A stretch of DNA of 64,000 nucleotides from JBDXHU01 sp039989475 (GTDB lineage Bacteria > Pseudomonadota > Gammaproteobacteria > Pseudomonadales > Halieaceae), in contig JBDXHU010000009.1 in NCBI GenBank assembly GCA_039989475.1, positions 620,001-684,000 on the forward strand. Direction: 5' to 3'. A program made the translations under genes and the position numbers. How positions within the stretch are numbered: position 1 is the stretch's first letter; each line of letters starts with the position of its first letter. Shown one piece after another: positions 43,384 through 52,036 of the stretch. Under the pieces are notes generated by a model. The model saw only the letters and a program-made list of their open reading frames with translations. It made no database searches and had not been told where the DNA came from.

Positions 43384-45744
43384 ATGTCGATCTCCACGTC
43401 CGAGTTCCTCAACCCCAGCCCACGCAAAGCCCTGGCAGTCGCTGTTTCCACCGCATTGACCGGTGGCGGCCACGCCTACGCCCAGGGCGAATTGGCCCTG
43501 GAAGAGGTCATCGTCACGGCGACCAAGCGCGAAACCAGCATGCAGGAGCTGCCGCAGTCGATCCAGGCTTTCACCACGGAAGACATCCAGCGCCGCGGTT
43601 TCCGGGGCATTGAAGACTATTTCAAGCAAATCCCGTCACTGACAGCGTCCACTCGTGAACCGGGTGGTACCTCGGTGGTATTCCGCGGCGTCGCCTCATC
43701 CGGCATCCAGTTTGGCACCAACCCCTCATCCTCGGTCTACCTGGATGAGCAACCGATTACCGCCGCCGGTCTTAACCCCAACCCGCGCCTGATCGATATC
43801 GCCCGGGTTGAAGCACTCAGCGGCCCCCAGGGCACCCTGTTTGGCGACTCCAGCCAGTCCGGCACCCTGCGCATCATTACCAACAAGGCCGATACCGAGG
43901 CCTTCTCCGCCTGGGTTGAAGGCGGTGCCAGCACGGTCGATGACGGTGACGATGGCTACGACCTGAGCGGCATGGTCAACCTGCCGGTCAGCGACAGCGT
44001 GGCGGTGCGCCTGGTGGGCTTCACCACCCGCGATGCCGGCGCTATAAACAATGGCCTGACGACAAGCCAGGGCGGCACCTTCACCAATTCGGCCCAGGTG
44101 GAAAGCGATGTCGATCAAAACGATACCGAGGGCGGCCGCCTCAATCTGCGCTGGGACATCAACGAGGACTGGACGGTTGATGTGATGGGCATCTTCCAGA
44201 ACGAGGACAAGGATGGTTTTGGCGATACCAATACCGACCGCTCTGATGACCTGGAACAGGGGCGCTTTTACGATGAAAGTCTCAGCGACGACTGGTACCA
44301 GGTTGGACTGACCCTGGAAGGCAAGCTGGGCTGGGCTGATGGCACCCTGGCCATTTCCTACTTCGACCGGGACTTCAAATACCAGGCTGACGCCACCGAC
44401 TACCTGTTTGAATTCAACAAGATCAGCAGCTACTACCCCTATTATGCGGCCTACGATTTTGGCGGCGACCCGCGCGGCTATGCCACCAACGAGATTGAGT
44501 CCGACCGCTGGAGCGTGGAAGCACGCCTGGCCACACCGGGTGCGTCTGACAGCCGCTGGGGCGGCATCCTCGGGGTGTTCTACTCCAGGGAAACATCGAA
44601 TTCCCTGTTCTTGTCAGAAATTGACGATTTTGCCGGCACCGCGGGCTTTGCCTACCTGGCCTACCTGCAGTATTACTACACTGGCTACTTCCCCCAGGGC
44701 CCCACCGACAACTGGTTCTTCGGCTCCTACGATTCCGAGATCGAGACCTACGCGGTATTCGGTGAAGTCACCTATGACATTACCGACAACCTCAGCATTA
44801 CCGCGGGCGGTCGCTGGTATGACGTGCAGCGCGATGACAAGCTGCTGTCGGGAGGTTTAATGCAGGGCAGGAAGCCCGACCGCGCCACCGACCTGGTGAG
44901 CCTGGATGAAGAATCCGACGAGGGTGATGACGGCTTCGTACCCAAGGTCAACATTACCTACACCATCGACGACGACAAACTGGTGTATGCCACCTACTCC
45001 GAGGGCTTCCGTTCCGGTGGTGGTAACACCGTGCGCCGCCAGTCGGTGCTGCCGAGAAACTACGACTCCGACACCCTCAAGAACTATGAGATCGGCGCCA
45101 AGACGGAATGGCTGGACGGCTCGCTGCGTTTCAACATCACCGGCTATTACATGGAGTGGGATGACATCCAGATCCAGGCCAACGACCCACAGCCGCTGGT
45201 ATTCTCACTGGGCACCATTAACTTCCCGCAAGCGGAGATCAAGGGTGTGGAAATGGACTTCGCCTGGGTACCGCTGGCGGGCCTGACCATTGACGGCTCC
45301 TACAGCTACCTGGATGCGGAACTGTCCGAGGACGAGACCGTATTCGAGGAGACCGGCTTCCCGATCGAGGCAACCGACGGCACCGATTTGCCGCTGGCAC
45401 CAGAGTGGAAGGCCGCCATTGGCGCCGAGTACGTATTCAACTTCGACATATTTGGCGCCGACCCCAGCATCCGCCTCGACTTCTCGCATATTGATGATTC
45501 GGTCAACGCACTGGAGGGTCTGGAATCGATCGTCTTCGCGCCCGAGCCACGCACCCAGAGCTCCTACGATACCTGGGACCTGCGCGCCGGCCTCGATGGC
45601 GATGGCTGGAGTGCGAACTTCTATATTCGCAACCTGGACGACGAACGCGGTGAAGTGTTCTACAACAACCGCTGGGGCAAGGAGCGTTTATCCATTACCA
45701 CACCGCGCACCTACGGCTTCGCGATTCGCAAGAGCTTTAATTAA
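43384..45744 (+). CDS. TonB-dependent outer-membrane receptor
   Basis: About 786 residues. After a leader (KALAVAVSTALTGGGHAYAQ) comes LEEVIVTATKRETSMQELPQ, the TonB box and plug start. The plug continues with VVFRGVASSG and GPQGTLFGDSSQSGTLRI. The barrel ends TPRTYGFAIRKSFN with terminal F-N. It takes up an unknown large ligand; a siderophore is not implied, since no iron genes are near. The ATG at 43384 is preferred over TTG at 43375. Confidence 0.92.
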   Translation: MSISTSEFLNPSPRKALAVAVSTALTGGGHAYAQGELALEEVIVTATKRETSMQELPQSIQAFTTEDIQRRGFRGIEDYFKQIPSLTASTREPGGTSVVFRGVASSGIQFGTNPSSSVYLDEQPITAAGLNPNPRLIDIARVEALSGPQGTLFGDSSQSGTLRIITNKADTEAFSAWVEGGASTVDDGDDGYDLSGMVNLPVSDSVAVRLVGFTTRDAGAINNGLTTSQGGTFTNSAQVESDVDQNDTEGGRLNLRWDINEDWTVDVMGIFQNEDKDGFGDTNTDRSDDLEQGRFYDESLSDDWYQVGLTLEGKLGWADGTLAISYFDRDFKYQADATDYLFEFNKISSYYPYYAAYDFGGDPRGYATNEIESDRWSVEARLATPGASDSRWGGILGVFYSRETSNSLFLSEIDDFAGTAGFAYLAYLQYYYTGYFPQGPTDNWFFGSYDSEIETYAVFGEVTYDITDNLSITAGGRWYDVQRDDKLLSGGLMQGRKPDRATDLVSLDEESDEGDDGFVPKVNITYTIDDDKLVYATYSEGFRSGGGNTVRRQSVLPRNYDSDTLKNYEIGAKTEWLDGSLRFNITGYYMEWDDIQIQANDPQPLVFSLGTINFPQAEIKGVEMDFAWVPLAGLTIDGSYSYLDAELSEDETVFEETGFPIEATDGTDLPLAPEWKAAIGAEYVFNFDIFGADPSIRLDFSHIDDSVNALEGLESIVFAPEPRTQSSYDTWDLRAGLDGDGWSANFYIRNLDDERGEVFYNNRWGKERLSITTPRTYGFAIRKSFN

Positions 45745-45754
45745 GGGATAAACG

Positions 45755-46207
45755 ATGACCCAGGTGACAGCAGACACCGCAGCGGAGTTTTTCACTGCGG
45801 TTAGCGAGGCCTCCAACAAGGCGGACTGGGCAGCGGTAGCCAACGTTGTCGGCGATGAGCCCCGGGTAAGGATGGTACATCCGACCTGGGAAGGGGAAAC
45901 CCTGTGGTTCGCCACCTCAACCGATTCGGCCAAGGCCCAGCAACTGCGCGAAAATCCCAATATCGATGTGCAGTTCCAGGTCTCCCCACCAGAGTTTGTC
46001 CATATCATGGCGCGCGGAAAAGTCGAGTTTCCCACTGACGCTGAAACCCGCCAACGGGTGTGGGATTTATTGACCTATGACCTGGCCGATTTCTGGCCCA
46101 ATGGTGTCGACGACCCCGACTACATTCCCGTCAAGATCGTCTGCAGCCGGGTTGAGTTGTCAGAGATGTTTGGCACCATGAACAAGCGAGTCTGGCGCCC
46201 GGCTTAA
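45755..46207 (+). CDS. Pyridoxamine 5'-phosphate oxidase-family (split-barrel) protein
   Basis: 150 residues. RVRMVHPTWEGETLWFATST, AQQLRENPNIDVQFQV and HIMARGKVEFPTDAETRQRVW are typical of the FMN-binding split-barrel PNPOx-like family (general stress or F420/FMN-type). Cofactor and substrate unknown. It starts 10 bp after the TonB receptor and is probably cotranscribed. Confidence 0.75.
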   Translation: MTQVTADTAAEFFTAVSEASNKADWAAVANVVGDEPRVRMVHPTWEGETLWFATSTDSAKAQQLRENPNIDVQFQVSPPEFVHIMARGKVEFPTDAETRQRVWDLLTYDLADFWPNGVDDPDYIPVKIVCSRVELSEMFGTMNKRVWRPA

Positions 46208-46299
46208 ACCTCAATGCTGTATAGCCAGAGTCGTTGCCACAGCCCAGACTCGTTAAGCCTGAAAGGGTTAATCCAGACTTAGGATCTTCCAGGACCACC

Positions 46300-46485
46300 C
46301 TAGCGCCGCCGGGAAACGGGGTTTAGCGTCGGCTCGCTGCCACCCAGCTTTGCCAGTCGCTGCGCGCTTTCCCGCTGAATAAGGGCCGTGAGCGCCTCGT
46401 GCACCAATTGGGTTTTTTCAGCAATACCGCTCAAGCGCTGCGCCTGCTCGAGCAAGTCATCATCCAGGTTTATCGTGGTTCTCAT
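46300..46485 (-). CDS. VapB-type antitoxin, orphan
   Basis: About 61 residues starting MRTTINLDDDLLEQAQRLSG, the ribbon-helix-helix opening of VapB antitoxins, then EKTQLVHEALTALIQRE. No VapC or other toxin ORF follows on the minus strand, so it is an orphan. ATGs further upstream (46500, 46512) are also possible starts. The upstream DNA 46499-46528 holds ATGCC/GGCAT arms around a tandem ATAC run, a possible autoregulatory site. Confidence 0.7.
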   Translation of the reverse strand: MRTTINLDDDLLEQAQRLSGIAEKTQLVHEALTALIQRESAQRLAKLGGSEPTLNPVSRRR

Positions 46486-46585
46486 GGCTGGCTCACTCAT
46501 GCCTAAATACATACATACATTATGGCATCAAAGCTTGCCGTTTCTGATGCGCCATTACATCAAAAATGCTCGAATTGTCAGCCGC

Positions 46586-47077
46586 CTAATCCCGCGCCCA
46601 GAAGCTGGAGCCGGTCTGGCCGGGGCCTGAGGACACCATCACTTCAATTTCGCGGATATCCTGGGCATCGAGAAAGGCCTGGTCTTCCACCAGGGTTTCC
46701 AGCAGGTAGTGAGACAGGTCTTCCACCGTGGTATTGCGCACCGGGATCAGCAAGGTATCGGCCTTAAGCAGCAGCAACACATCCTGGTCGTGCTGTACCC
46801 GGAAGTAATCGCCCTCCTCCGACACCTGCAGGTAGGGTGACTGGCTGGGTATCAGGGTGTACTCGTCCAGCGCATCGCAGAGCTTCTTGATCTGCGCCTT
46901 GTACACCGCGTAATCGCCGGTGAGTCCATTTTTATCTACCGGCGCCACGATTTGTGCCGCCACCGAAAAGTTGTGCCCGTGCAGGCGCTCGCGCTCCGTG
47001 GCGGAGAACACCGTGAAATGCGCGGCGGAAAACTTGTGGCTTTCCTTGTCGATGCTGATGGTGGTGAGTCGTTCCAT
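46586..47077 (-). CDS. 6-pyruvoyltetrahydropterin/6-carboxytetrahydropterin synthase-family protein
   Basis: 163 residues of the T-fold. Zinc histidines are in SHKFSAAHFTVFS and RLHGHNFSV, and NTTVEDLSHYLLETL is the typical helix. The catalytic cysteine of QueD (CxxxHGH) is replaced: here the sequence is RERLHGHN, with a Glu next to the HGH as in Cys-to-Glu (PTPS-III-like) variants. So the reaction may differ from QueD, for example cleavage toward 6-hydroxymethyldihydropterin. It is divergent from an SDR gene, and YhhQ follows that. Confidence 0.75.
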   Translation of the reverse strand: MERLTTISIDKESHKFSAAHFTVFSATERERLHGHNFSVAAQIVAPVDKNGLTGDYAVYKAQIKKLCDALDEYTLIPSQSPYLQVSEEGDYFRVQHDQDVLLLLKADTLLIPVRNTTVEDLSHYLLETLVEDQAFLDAQDIREIEVMVSSGPGQTGSSFWARD

Positions 47078-47274
47078 AATTATATTTTTTGGCCTGGCGA
47101 ACGTTGTCGGAAAGCCGCTAGTTAGTCACACTCAGGCGTGGCGGTCAAACCCGCAGCGACGACCTCAAATCTGCTAAGGTTGGCCGGCAAGGCGGTTGCC
47201 ATCGGCGTGGCCAGCACTGACAATCTGCCGCAAGACAAGCTTCCAGTCCTGCTAGGGCTGGATAAAGGGGGTTC

Positions 47275-47976
47275 ATGAAAACAGCAATCATCACCGGCGC
47301 CAGTGTCGGCATTGGTGCCGCCCTGGCGGCCCTGTACACAGATGCAGGCTACAGCGTATACAACCTGTCGCGCCGGGCCTGTCCGTTGGCCGGGGTCAAC
47401 AATATTGCCTGCGACCTGGCTGATGATGCCTCCATCGCCGCTGCGCTTAACAGCTTGCGCGATGTGGTCAGCCAGGCCGACAGCGTGGCCCTGGTCCACA
47501 ACGCCTGCCAGATGTTGAAAGATGACGCCATGAACTGCGCCAGCGACGACCTGGCCAGGGTGCTGCAAACCAACGTGGTGGCGGCCAATAGCATCAACCA
47601 GGCCTTGCTGGCCTTAATGCCCGGGGGTTCCAGCGTGATTTACATCGGCTCGACCCTGTCGGAGAAGGCCGTGCCCGGCGCCTTCAGCTATGTGATTAGC
47701 AAGCACGCCGTGGTGGGCATGATGCGCGCCACCTGCCAGGACCTGATGGGCAGCGGTATTCATACCGCCTGTGTTTGTCCCGGCGTTACCGATACGGAAA
47801 TGCTGCGCACCCACCTGGGCAATGACGCCCAGGCACTGGAATTTATTGCCGGACTGAACAGCTACGACCGACTGATTGAACCCGAAGAAATTGCCAGGCT
47901 GATTCTGTGGGCGCACGAGAACCCGGTGATCAACGGTTCGGTGCTGCACGCCAACCTGGGCCAGAAGGAAAACTAG
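47275..47976 (+). CDS. Short-chain dehydrogenase/reductase
   Basis: 233 residues. The NAD(P) loop is TGASVGIGAALAAL, the N-A-C-Q strand LVHNACQML, and the catalytic YVISK (Tyr-xxx-Lys) after the Ser in YIGSTLSE. The CPGVTDTEM loop follows. The substrate is unknown. Its position beside a pterin-synthase homologue allows a sepiapterin- or dihydropterin-reductase role, which is inference. It ends 2 bp before yhhQ. Confidence 0.82.
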   Translation: MKTAIITGASVGIGAALAALYTDAGYSVYNLSRRACPLAGVNNIACDLADDASIAAALNSLRDVVSQADSVALVHNACQMLKDDAMNCASDDLARVLQTNVVAANSINQALLALMPGGSSVIYIGSTLSEKAVPGAFSYVISKHAVVGMMRATCQDLMGSGIHTACVCPGVTDTEMLRTHLGNDAQALEFIAGLNSYDRLIEPEEIARLILWAHENPVINGSVLHANLGQKEN

Positions 47977-47978
47977 GC

Positions 47979-48785
47979 ATGGCGCAAAGCAGCAAGGCCC
48001 TGCCGGAACTGGACGCGGCCACGCTCAATGAGCGGCGCGAGCGGGTATTTTTGGTGCTGGCCGGCATCTTCATCTGCGCCATGACCATGCTCAACATCCT
48101 CGGCATCACCCGCTTTATCCAGTTAGGCCCGCTGCAGCTGGCGGTGGGCGTGTTGCCCTACCCCATTACCTTTCTCTGCACGGATTTGATTTGTGAACTG
48201 TATGGCAAGGCCCGCGCCAATTTCATGGTCACCCTGGGGCTGGGACTCAACTTCTTTATCCTCGGCTTTCTCTATCTCGGCAACCTGGCCCCCTCGGTGC
48301 CGGCTGAAGCGCTACCGCCCTGGCAGATGATGCAACTGGCGGCCCCGGTGAGCCTGCCCAACGGCAGCATTGTGGAGAACCAGGTCGAGCTGTATCGCCT
48401 GATCTACGCCACCACCAGCGGCGCCGTGTTCGCCTCGATGATGGCCTACATCGCAGCCCAGTACTGCGACGTGCAACTGTTCCACTTCTGGAAGCGGGTC
48501 ACCAAGGGCAAGCACCTGTGGATACGCAATAATTTCAGCACCATGATCAGCCAGCTGGTGGATTCCTTCATGGTGATCCTGGTGACCTTTGGGGCCGTCT
48601 ACCTGGCGGGCAATATGACAACCGCCACCCTGGTGACCCTGATGTTCAGCAATTACGCCTTCAAGTTCTGCGTGGCTATACTGGATACCGGCCCGTTTTA
48701 CCTGGGCGTTTACAAACTGCGCGCCTACCTGCGCCTGCAACCCGGCGAACTTGCCAGCCAGACACCCGAGGGAGAGACCCACTGA
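47979..48785 (+). CDS. yhhQ: Queuosine-precursor transporter YhhQ (VUT family)
   Basis: 268 residues with six predicted membrane helices. VLPYPITFLCTDLICELYGK and WIRNNFSTMISQLVDSFMVI are signature segments of the VUT/YhhQ family, which imports queuosine precursors (preQ0/preQ1, queuine) for tRNA modification. It starts 2 bp after the SDR stop and overlaps the MOSC start by 1 bp. Confidence 0.88.
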   Translation: MAQSSKALPELDAATLNERRERVFLVLAGIFICAMTMLNILGITRFIQLGPLQLAVGVLPYPITFLCTDLICELYGKARANFMVTLGLGLNFFILGFLYLGNLAPSVPAEALPPWQMMQLAAPVSLPNGSIVENQVELYRLIYATTSGAVFASMMAYIAAQYCDVQLFHFWKRVTKGKHLWIRNNFSTMISQLVDSFMVILVTFGAVYLAGNMTTATLVTLMFSNYAFKFCVAILDTGPFYLGVYKLRAYLRLQPGELASQTPEGETH

Positions 48786-49639
48786 TGCCAAACACAATCA
48801 CCCAGCTGTTCCGCTTTCCCGTCAAGAGTATGATCGGCGAATCACTGACCAGTCTTGAGCTGAGCGCACGGGGCGCAGTGGGCGATCGCGTATGGGCGGT
48901 TCGCGATGAGGTACGCGGTGGTATTCGCGGCGGCAAGAAGATTCCCGCCCTGATGACACTGGCGGCGAACTTCACCGCAGCACCCGCTGCCGAGGGCTCC
49001 AGCCCGGCCATGATCACCGCCCCCGATGGCAGCCAGCGGGAAACCGGGGCGGACGATATCAATGCGTGGCTTACTGAGAAGCTGGACCACGAGGTAAGCC
49101 TGTGGCCACTGCTACCGGCAGATGCGCTGGACCATTACCGCCGGGGCGCACCTGATAGCGAGGATTTCGAAACCGAGATGCGAGAGATGTTCGCGCGCAC
49201 ACCGGACGAACCCCTGCCCGATCTGGAGATATTCAGTGAGGTGATCGAGTACGAATCGCCACCAGGCACCTATTTCGATGCATTTCCGATCCTGATCATG
49301 ACCCAGCAATCCCTGGCAACAATGGCGGCGCACCGCCCCGAGTCACAGTTCCATGTCGATCGCTTCCGGCCCAACCTGTTGCTGGATGCGCCGGACATCG
49401 ACCACCCCTTCCCGGAAACCACCTGGCTGGGACAACAGATCCAGATCGGCGATGTGGTGCTGGAGACCGTGGGTGAATGCCCGCGCTGCGCCATGACCAC
49501 CCACGGATTTGGCGACCTGCCCAAAGACCCCGGCATTATGCGGGCCCTGGTGCAAGCCAATGGCGGCAACATCGGCATCTACGCCCGGGTCGTGAGCGGC
49601 GGCACCGTCAATGTCGGTGACCAGCTCAGCGTTCAGTAA
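48785..49639 (+). CDS. MOSC-domain protein
   Basis: 284 residues. The N-terminal beta-barrel domain (LFRFPVKSMIGESL, RVWAVRDEV) and the C-terminal MOSC domain (VDRFRPNLLLD, IGDVVLETVGECPRCAMTTH, with the conserved cysteine) match the MOCO sulfurase C-terminal family. It may bind molybdenum cofactor and deliver sulfur or reduce N-hydroxylated compounds (YcbX/mARC-like). It is coupled to yhhQ by TGATG. Confidence 0.85.
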   Translation: MPNTITQLFRFPVKSMIGESLTSLELSARGAVGDRVWAVRDEVRGGIRGGKKIPALMTLAANFTAAPAAEGSSPAMITAPDGSQRETGADDINAWLTEKLDHEVSLWPLLPADALDHYRRGAPDSEDFETEMREMFARTPDEPLPDLEIFSEVIEYESPPGTYFDAFPILIMTQQSLATMAAHRPESQFHVDRFRPNLLLDAPDIDHPFPETTWLGQQIQIGDVVLETVGECPRCAMTTHGFGDLPKDPGIMRALVQANGGNIGIYARVVSGGTVNVGDQLSVQ

Positions 49640-49672
49640 AGCCAGGCAAAAGAGTTAAGCGGGAGAGTTTGT

Positions 49673-50017
49673 ATGATCATAGTTGTCGCAAAAATTGTCT
49701 TCACCAGCCAGGCCGACCGGGACGAGGCCGTGACACTCTCGGCGCCGGTACAACTGGCCACGCGCGAGCAGGAGCCCGGCTGCCACGCCTATTGCTTTGC
49801 CGCCGACCCCTGCGACCCTGTCGCCATCCAGGTGTATGAGCTGTGGCAAGACAGTGATTCACTGGCGGCACACTTTGATCACCCCAATTACCTCGCCATG
49901 GTCGAGCTGTTGTCGGGCACGGGCTTCGTCGACAGCATCAACCGCGCCTATCTCACCGAGCGCGATGAACCGGTGTATGGACCCGACGGCGAGAAGAAGG
50001 ATGTGTTCTTTAGCTGA
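49673..50017 (+). CDS. Antibiotic biosynthesis monooxygenase (ABM)-domain protein
   Basis: 114 residues of ferredoxin-like ABM fold: MIIVVAKIVFTSQADRDE, REQEPGCHAYCFAADP and VYELWQDSDSLAAHFDHPNY. These small dimeric proteins are often cofactor-free oxygenases or heme-degrading. The substrate is unknown. It is the last ordinary gene before the accessory run. Confidence 0.8.
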   Translation: MIIVVAKIVFTSQADRDEAVTLSAPVQLATREQEPGCHAYCFAADPCDPVAIQVYELWQDSDSLAAHFDHPNYLAMVELLSGTGFVDSINRAYLTERDEPVYGPDGEKKDVFFS

Positions 50018-50182
50018 GTCCTTGCAGTCCCGGCGCCAGGCACGCCTCGCTGAGAAATGGCGATCTCTTAACACGTCCCTGTGCTGATCCTCAGTTCAGA
50101 ATAGACCAGGTGAGCGTTTTTGCCAGATTATTATATGTATTTTTGTATGGCTAATACTCCATTGTAGTGCTAGCTTTGAAAC

Positions 50183-50467
50183 ATGGCTATGGACAGCTTT
50201 GAGTGGGATGAGGAGAAGGATCTCCGGAATCAGGCCAAGCACGGCGTGAGCTTCGTGCAGGCGCAGTATGCGTTTATGGATCGCAATCGGGTGATTGCCA
50301 GGGATCTATCCCACACCGACGTGGAAGATCGCTTCTTCTGCTTCGGACAGCATGCTGGCGGAATACTGACGGTACGTTTTACCTACCGCGGCGACACCAT
50401 CAGGATTATTGGTGCCGGCTACTGGCGCAAGGGCAAGAAGATTTATGAACGCGAAAATCAAATATAG
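50183..50467 (+). CDS. brnT: BrnT-family toxin
   Basis: 94 residues. FEWDEEKDLRNQAKHGVSF and RFTYRGDTIRIIGAGYWRKGKKIYE are the classic BrnT opening and end. It is an RelE-like endoribonuclease that slows growth and is neutralised by BrnA. The toxin gene comes first, as usual for brnTA, and overlaps brnA by 23 bp. A second ATG two codons in could be the start. Confidence 0.87.
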   Translation: MAMDSFEWDEEKDLRNQAKHGVSFVQAQYAFMDRNRVIARDLSHTDVEDRFFCFGQHAGGILTVRFTYRGDTIRIIGAGYWRKGKKIYERENQI

Positions 50468-50702
50468 CGACGGCCCCATCGGTGACCTGGAGATTGTGGA
50501 GGACTTCCTGCCACCTCCAGAGCAGCTCGCGTTCTCGGAAGAAACCGTGAAGGTGACCATTGCATTAAGCAAGGAGAGTGTCGATTTCTTCAAAGGCGAA
50601 GCAAAGAAGCACAACACCAAGTACCAGAAGATGATTCGTCGCCTGCTAGATGCCTATACCGAGGCGCATACACCAAGGGAAGGGCCTGAAAATCACAGCT
50701 AG
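50445..50702 (+). CDS. brnA: BrnA-family antitoxin
   Basis: 85 residues starting MNAKIKYSDGPIGDLEIVED, then VKVTIALSKESVDFFKGEAK and KKHNTKYQKMIRRLLDAYTE, the CopG-like ribbon-helix-helix domain of BrnA. It should bind BrnT and repress the operon. The ATG at 50445 is chosen because an upstream start would lie wholly within brnT and lack the conserved N-terminus. Confidence 0.85.
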   Translation: MNAKIKYSDGPIGDLEIVEDFLPPPEQLAFSEETVKVTIALSKESVDFFKGEAKKHNTKYQKMIRRLLDAYTEAHTPREGPENHS

Positions 50703-50742
50703 ATGGGGGAGAACACAATCATTTCGGACAGTTGTATCATTT

Positions 50743-50762
50743 TGACGTGTTAGATCACGTCA
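50743..50762. promoter_or_regulatory. Inverted repeat upstream of the 50813 gene
   Basis: TGACGTG and CACGTCA flank TTAGAT (7-bp perfect arms). It may be an operator or promoter-associated site; the central GTTAGAT also equals an integron attC core consensus (GTTRRRY), which may be chance. Confidence 0.35.
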
Positions 50763-50812
50763 CTTTGCCATCTACTATGATGTTATGTGTCCTCTGAGGT
50801 CTGGGTATAGGT

Positions 50813-51376
50813 ATGGATGAAACGACGATCGCCTTGTCAGGGCTTGCAGTTTCTATACTAGTGGCGTCTACCGGCTGGCTGGTTGCTTACACAAGCAAAA
50901 GAAAACACGATTCCCGACTCGCCCAATTGGACAGAGTAAATCGACAGCTACGCGAGTTGTACGGGCCACTCTACATTGGTCTCGAAGCGGCAAACCGTAC
51001 CTGGAATTCTTTTTGGGAAAACTATAAGCCTTCCCACGGAGAAGACTACTATTTTGGGCCATCGGTCGAAGTTACAGATGACGAAAAAAGAGTGTGGAGA
51101 ATCTGGCTGGAAAACGTTTTCGAGCCAATGAATGCGAAAGCTGAGGCAATTCTTACCAATAGCATTGATCTATTTGATTCAGATGAAATCCCGGATGCTT
51201 TCATAGACGCGTTAGCACATATTGCCGCTTATCGAGCGGTTTTAGCCCAGTGGAAAGAATCGGACTTTTCAGAACATACATCAGTCAATAACTGGCCTCG
51301 CGAAGAACTCATAGCAATCGTAAAACCGGCCTACGATGAACTTAGAGAAAGACAACGTGAACTACTGGACACATAG
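50813..51376 (+). CDS. Hypothetical membrane-anchored protein
   Basis: 187 residues. One N-terminal membrane helix (IALSGLAVSILVASTGWLVAY) is followed by a short basic stretch (TSKRKHD) and a cytoplasmic helical domain. The codon usage is clearly more AT-rich than the flanking genome (visible in runs such as TATTTTGGGCC and AAAACGTTTTC), which suggests recent transfer. No family recognised. It stands alone. Confidence 0.6.
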   Translation: MDETTIALSGLAVSILVASTGWLVAYTSKRKHDSRLAQLDRVNRQLRELYGPLYIGLEAANRTWNSFWENYKPSHGEDYYFGPSVEVTDDEKRVWRIWLENVFEPMNAKAEAILTNSIDLFDSDEIPDAFIDALAHIAAYRAVLAQWKESDFSEHTSVNNWPREELIAIVKPAYDELRERQRELLDT

Positions 51377-51433
51377 CAAGCGAATGCGGTCGTTCACAGC
51401 CTTGGGCCACGTCGCTATCGCCGGCGTTAACTG
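51371..51433. repeat. attC-like imperfect palindrome 1
   Basis: Opens CAAGCGAATGCGGTCG (51377-51392) at the end of the preceding gene and closes GGCGTTAACTG, in the order expected of an integron attC: inverse core-like end, variable middle, GTT core-like end. The core GTTAACT departs from GTTRRRY at one base. Degenerate, so tentative. Confidence 0.35.
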
Positions 51434-51449
51434 CCCCTTGCCATGCACC

Positions 51450-51471
51450 AAGTGATAGAATAGTATCACTT
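51450..51471. promoter_or_regulatory. Predicted toxin-antitoxin autoregulatory operator
   Basis: AAGTGATA and TATCACTT flank a 6-bp spacer (8-bp perfect arms) and lie 2 bp before the antitoxin start. Phd/YefM-type antitoxins typically repress their own operon by binding such a palindrome. Confidence 0.6.
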
Positions 51472-51473
51472 TA

Positions 51474-51731
51474 ATGAAAACTGAATTGGTAACAACACTG
51501 AAGCGCCAGGCGACCAAAATCCTGTCAGAGCTTCACGACTCCAAAGAGCCCGTGCTTATTACAGAGCACGGAAAGCCGTCTGCTTATCTCGTTGATTTTG
51601 AAGATTTCGAATCCCTCCGGCGCAGAATGCAGATCCTGGAGGGCATTGCCCGCGGCGAATCTGCCGCACTGGAAGGCAGGACTTTAAGTCATGCCGAAGC
51701 CAAAAACAAAATGAAGAAATGGCTGGGCTAA
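51474..51731 (+). CDS. Phd/YefM-family antitoxin
   Basis: 85 residues. VTTLKRQATKILSELHDSKE and PVLITEHGKPSAYLVDFEDFE are the typical DNA-binding fold of Phd/YefM antitoxins; the C-terminal part (EGRTLSHAEAKNKMKKW) would block the toxin. It overlaps the ParE-like gene by 13 bp and has an 8-bp palindrome just upstream. Confidence 0.86.
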   Translation: MKTELVTTLKRQATKILSELHDSKEPVLITEHGKPSAYLVDFEDFESLRRRMQILEGIARGESAALEGRTLSHAEAKNKMKKWLG

Positions 51732-52036
51732 GCTGGGCGGAACCAGCTCTATCCGACCTCAACGAAATAGCAGACTACATCGCGCTTGAAGATCCCGAGG
51801 CAGCGCGTGTACTGGTTCAGCGGATATTCTCCGCCGTAGAACGCCTGGAACGGCATCCGAACTCCGGCAAGGTTCCAGTTGAGCTAGAAGGCGGCCGCTA
51901 TCGGGAGGTGATATGTGGCCCTAGCCGAATATTTTATCGTCATGTCAAAGACCAGGTCTTAATTCTCTATGTTATGCGCAGCGAGCGAGAGCTCCGAAAT
52001 TTTATGCTCGAAGATCGGGATGACCGGGGCAGCTAA
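51719..52036 (+). CDS. ParE/RelE-family toxin
   Basis: 105 residues. LSWAEPALSDLNEIADYIAL, RIFSAVERLERHPNSGKVP and YREVICGPSRIFYRHVKDQV match ParE-type toxins (plasmid stabilisation family). ParE members poison gyrase and RelE members cut mRNA on the ribosome; this one cannot be separated by sequence alone. The start overlaps the antitoxin end. Confidence 0.86.
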   Translation: MAGLSWAEPALSDLNEIADYIALEDPEAARVLVQRIFSAVERLERHPNSGKVPVELEGGRYREVICGPSRIFYRHVKDQVLILYVMRSERELRNFMLEDRDDRGS

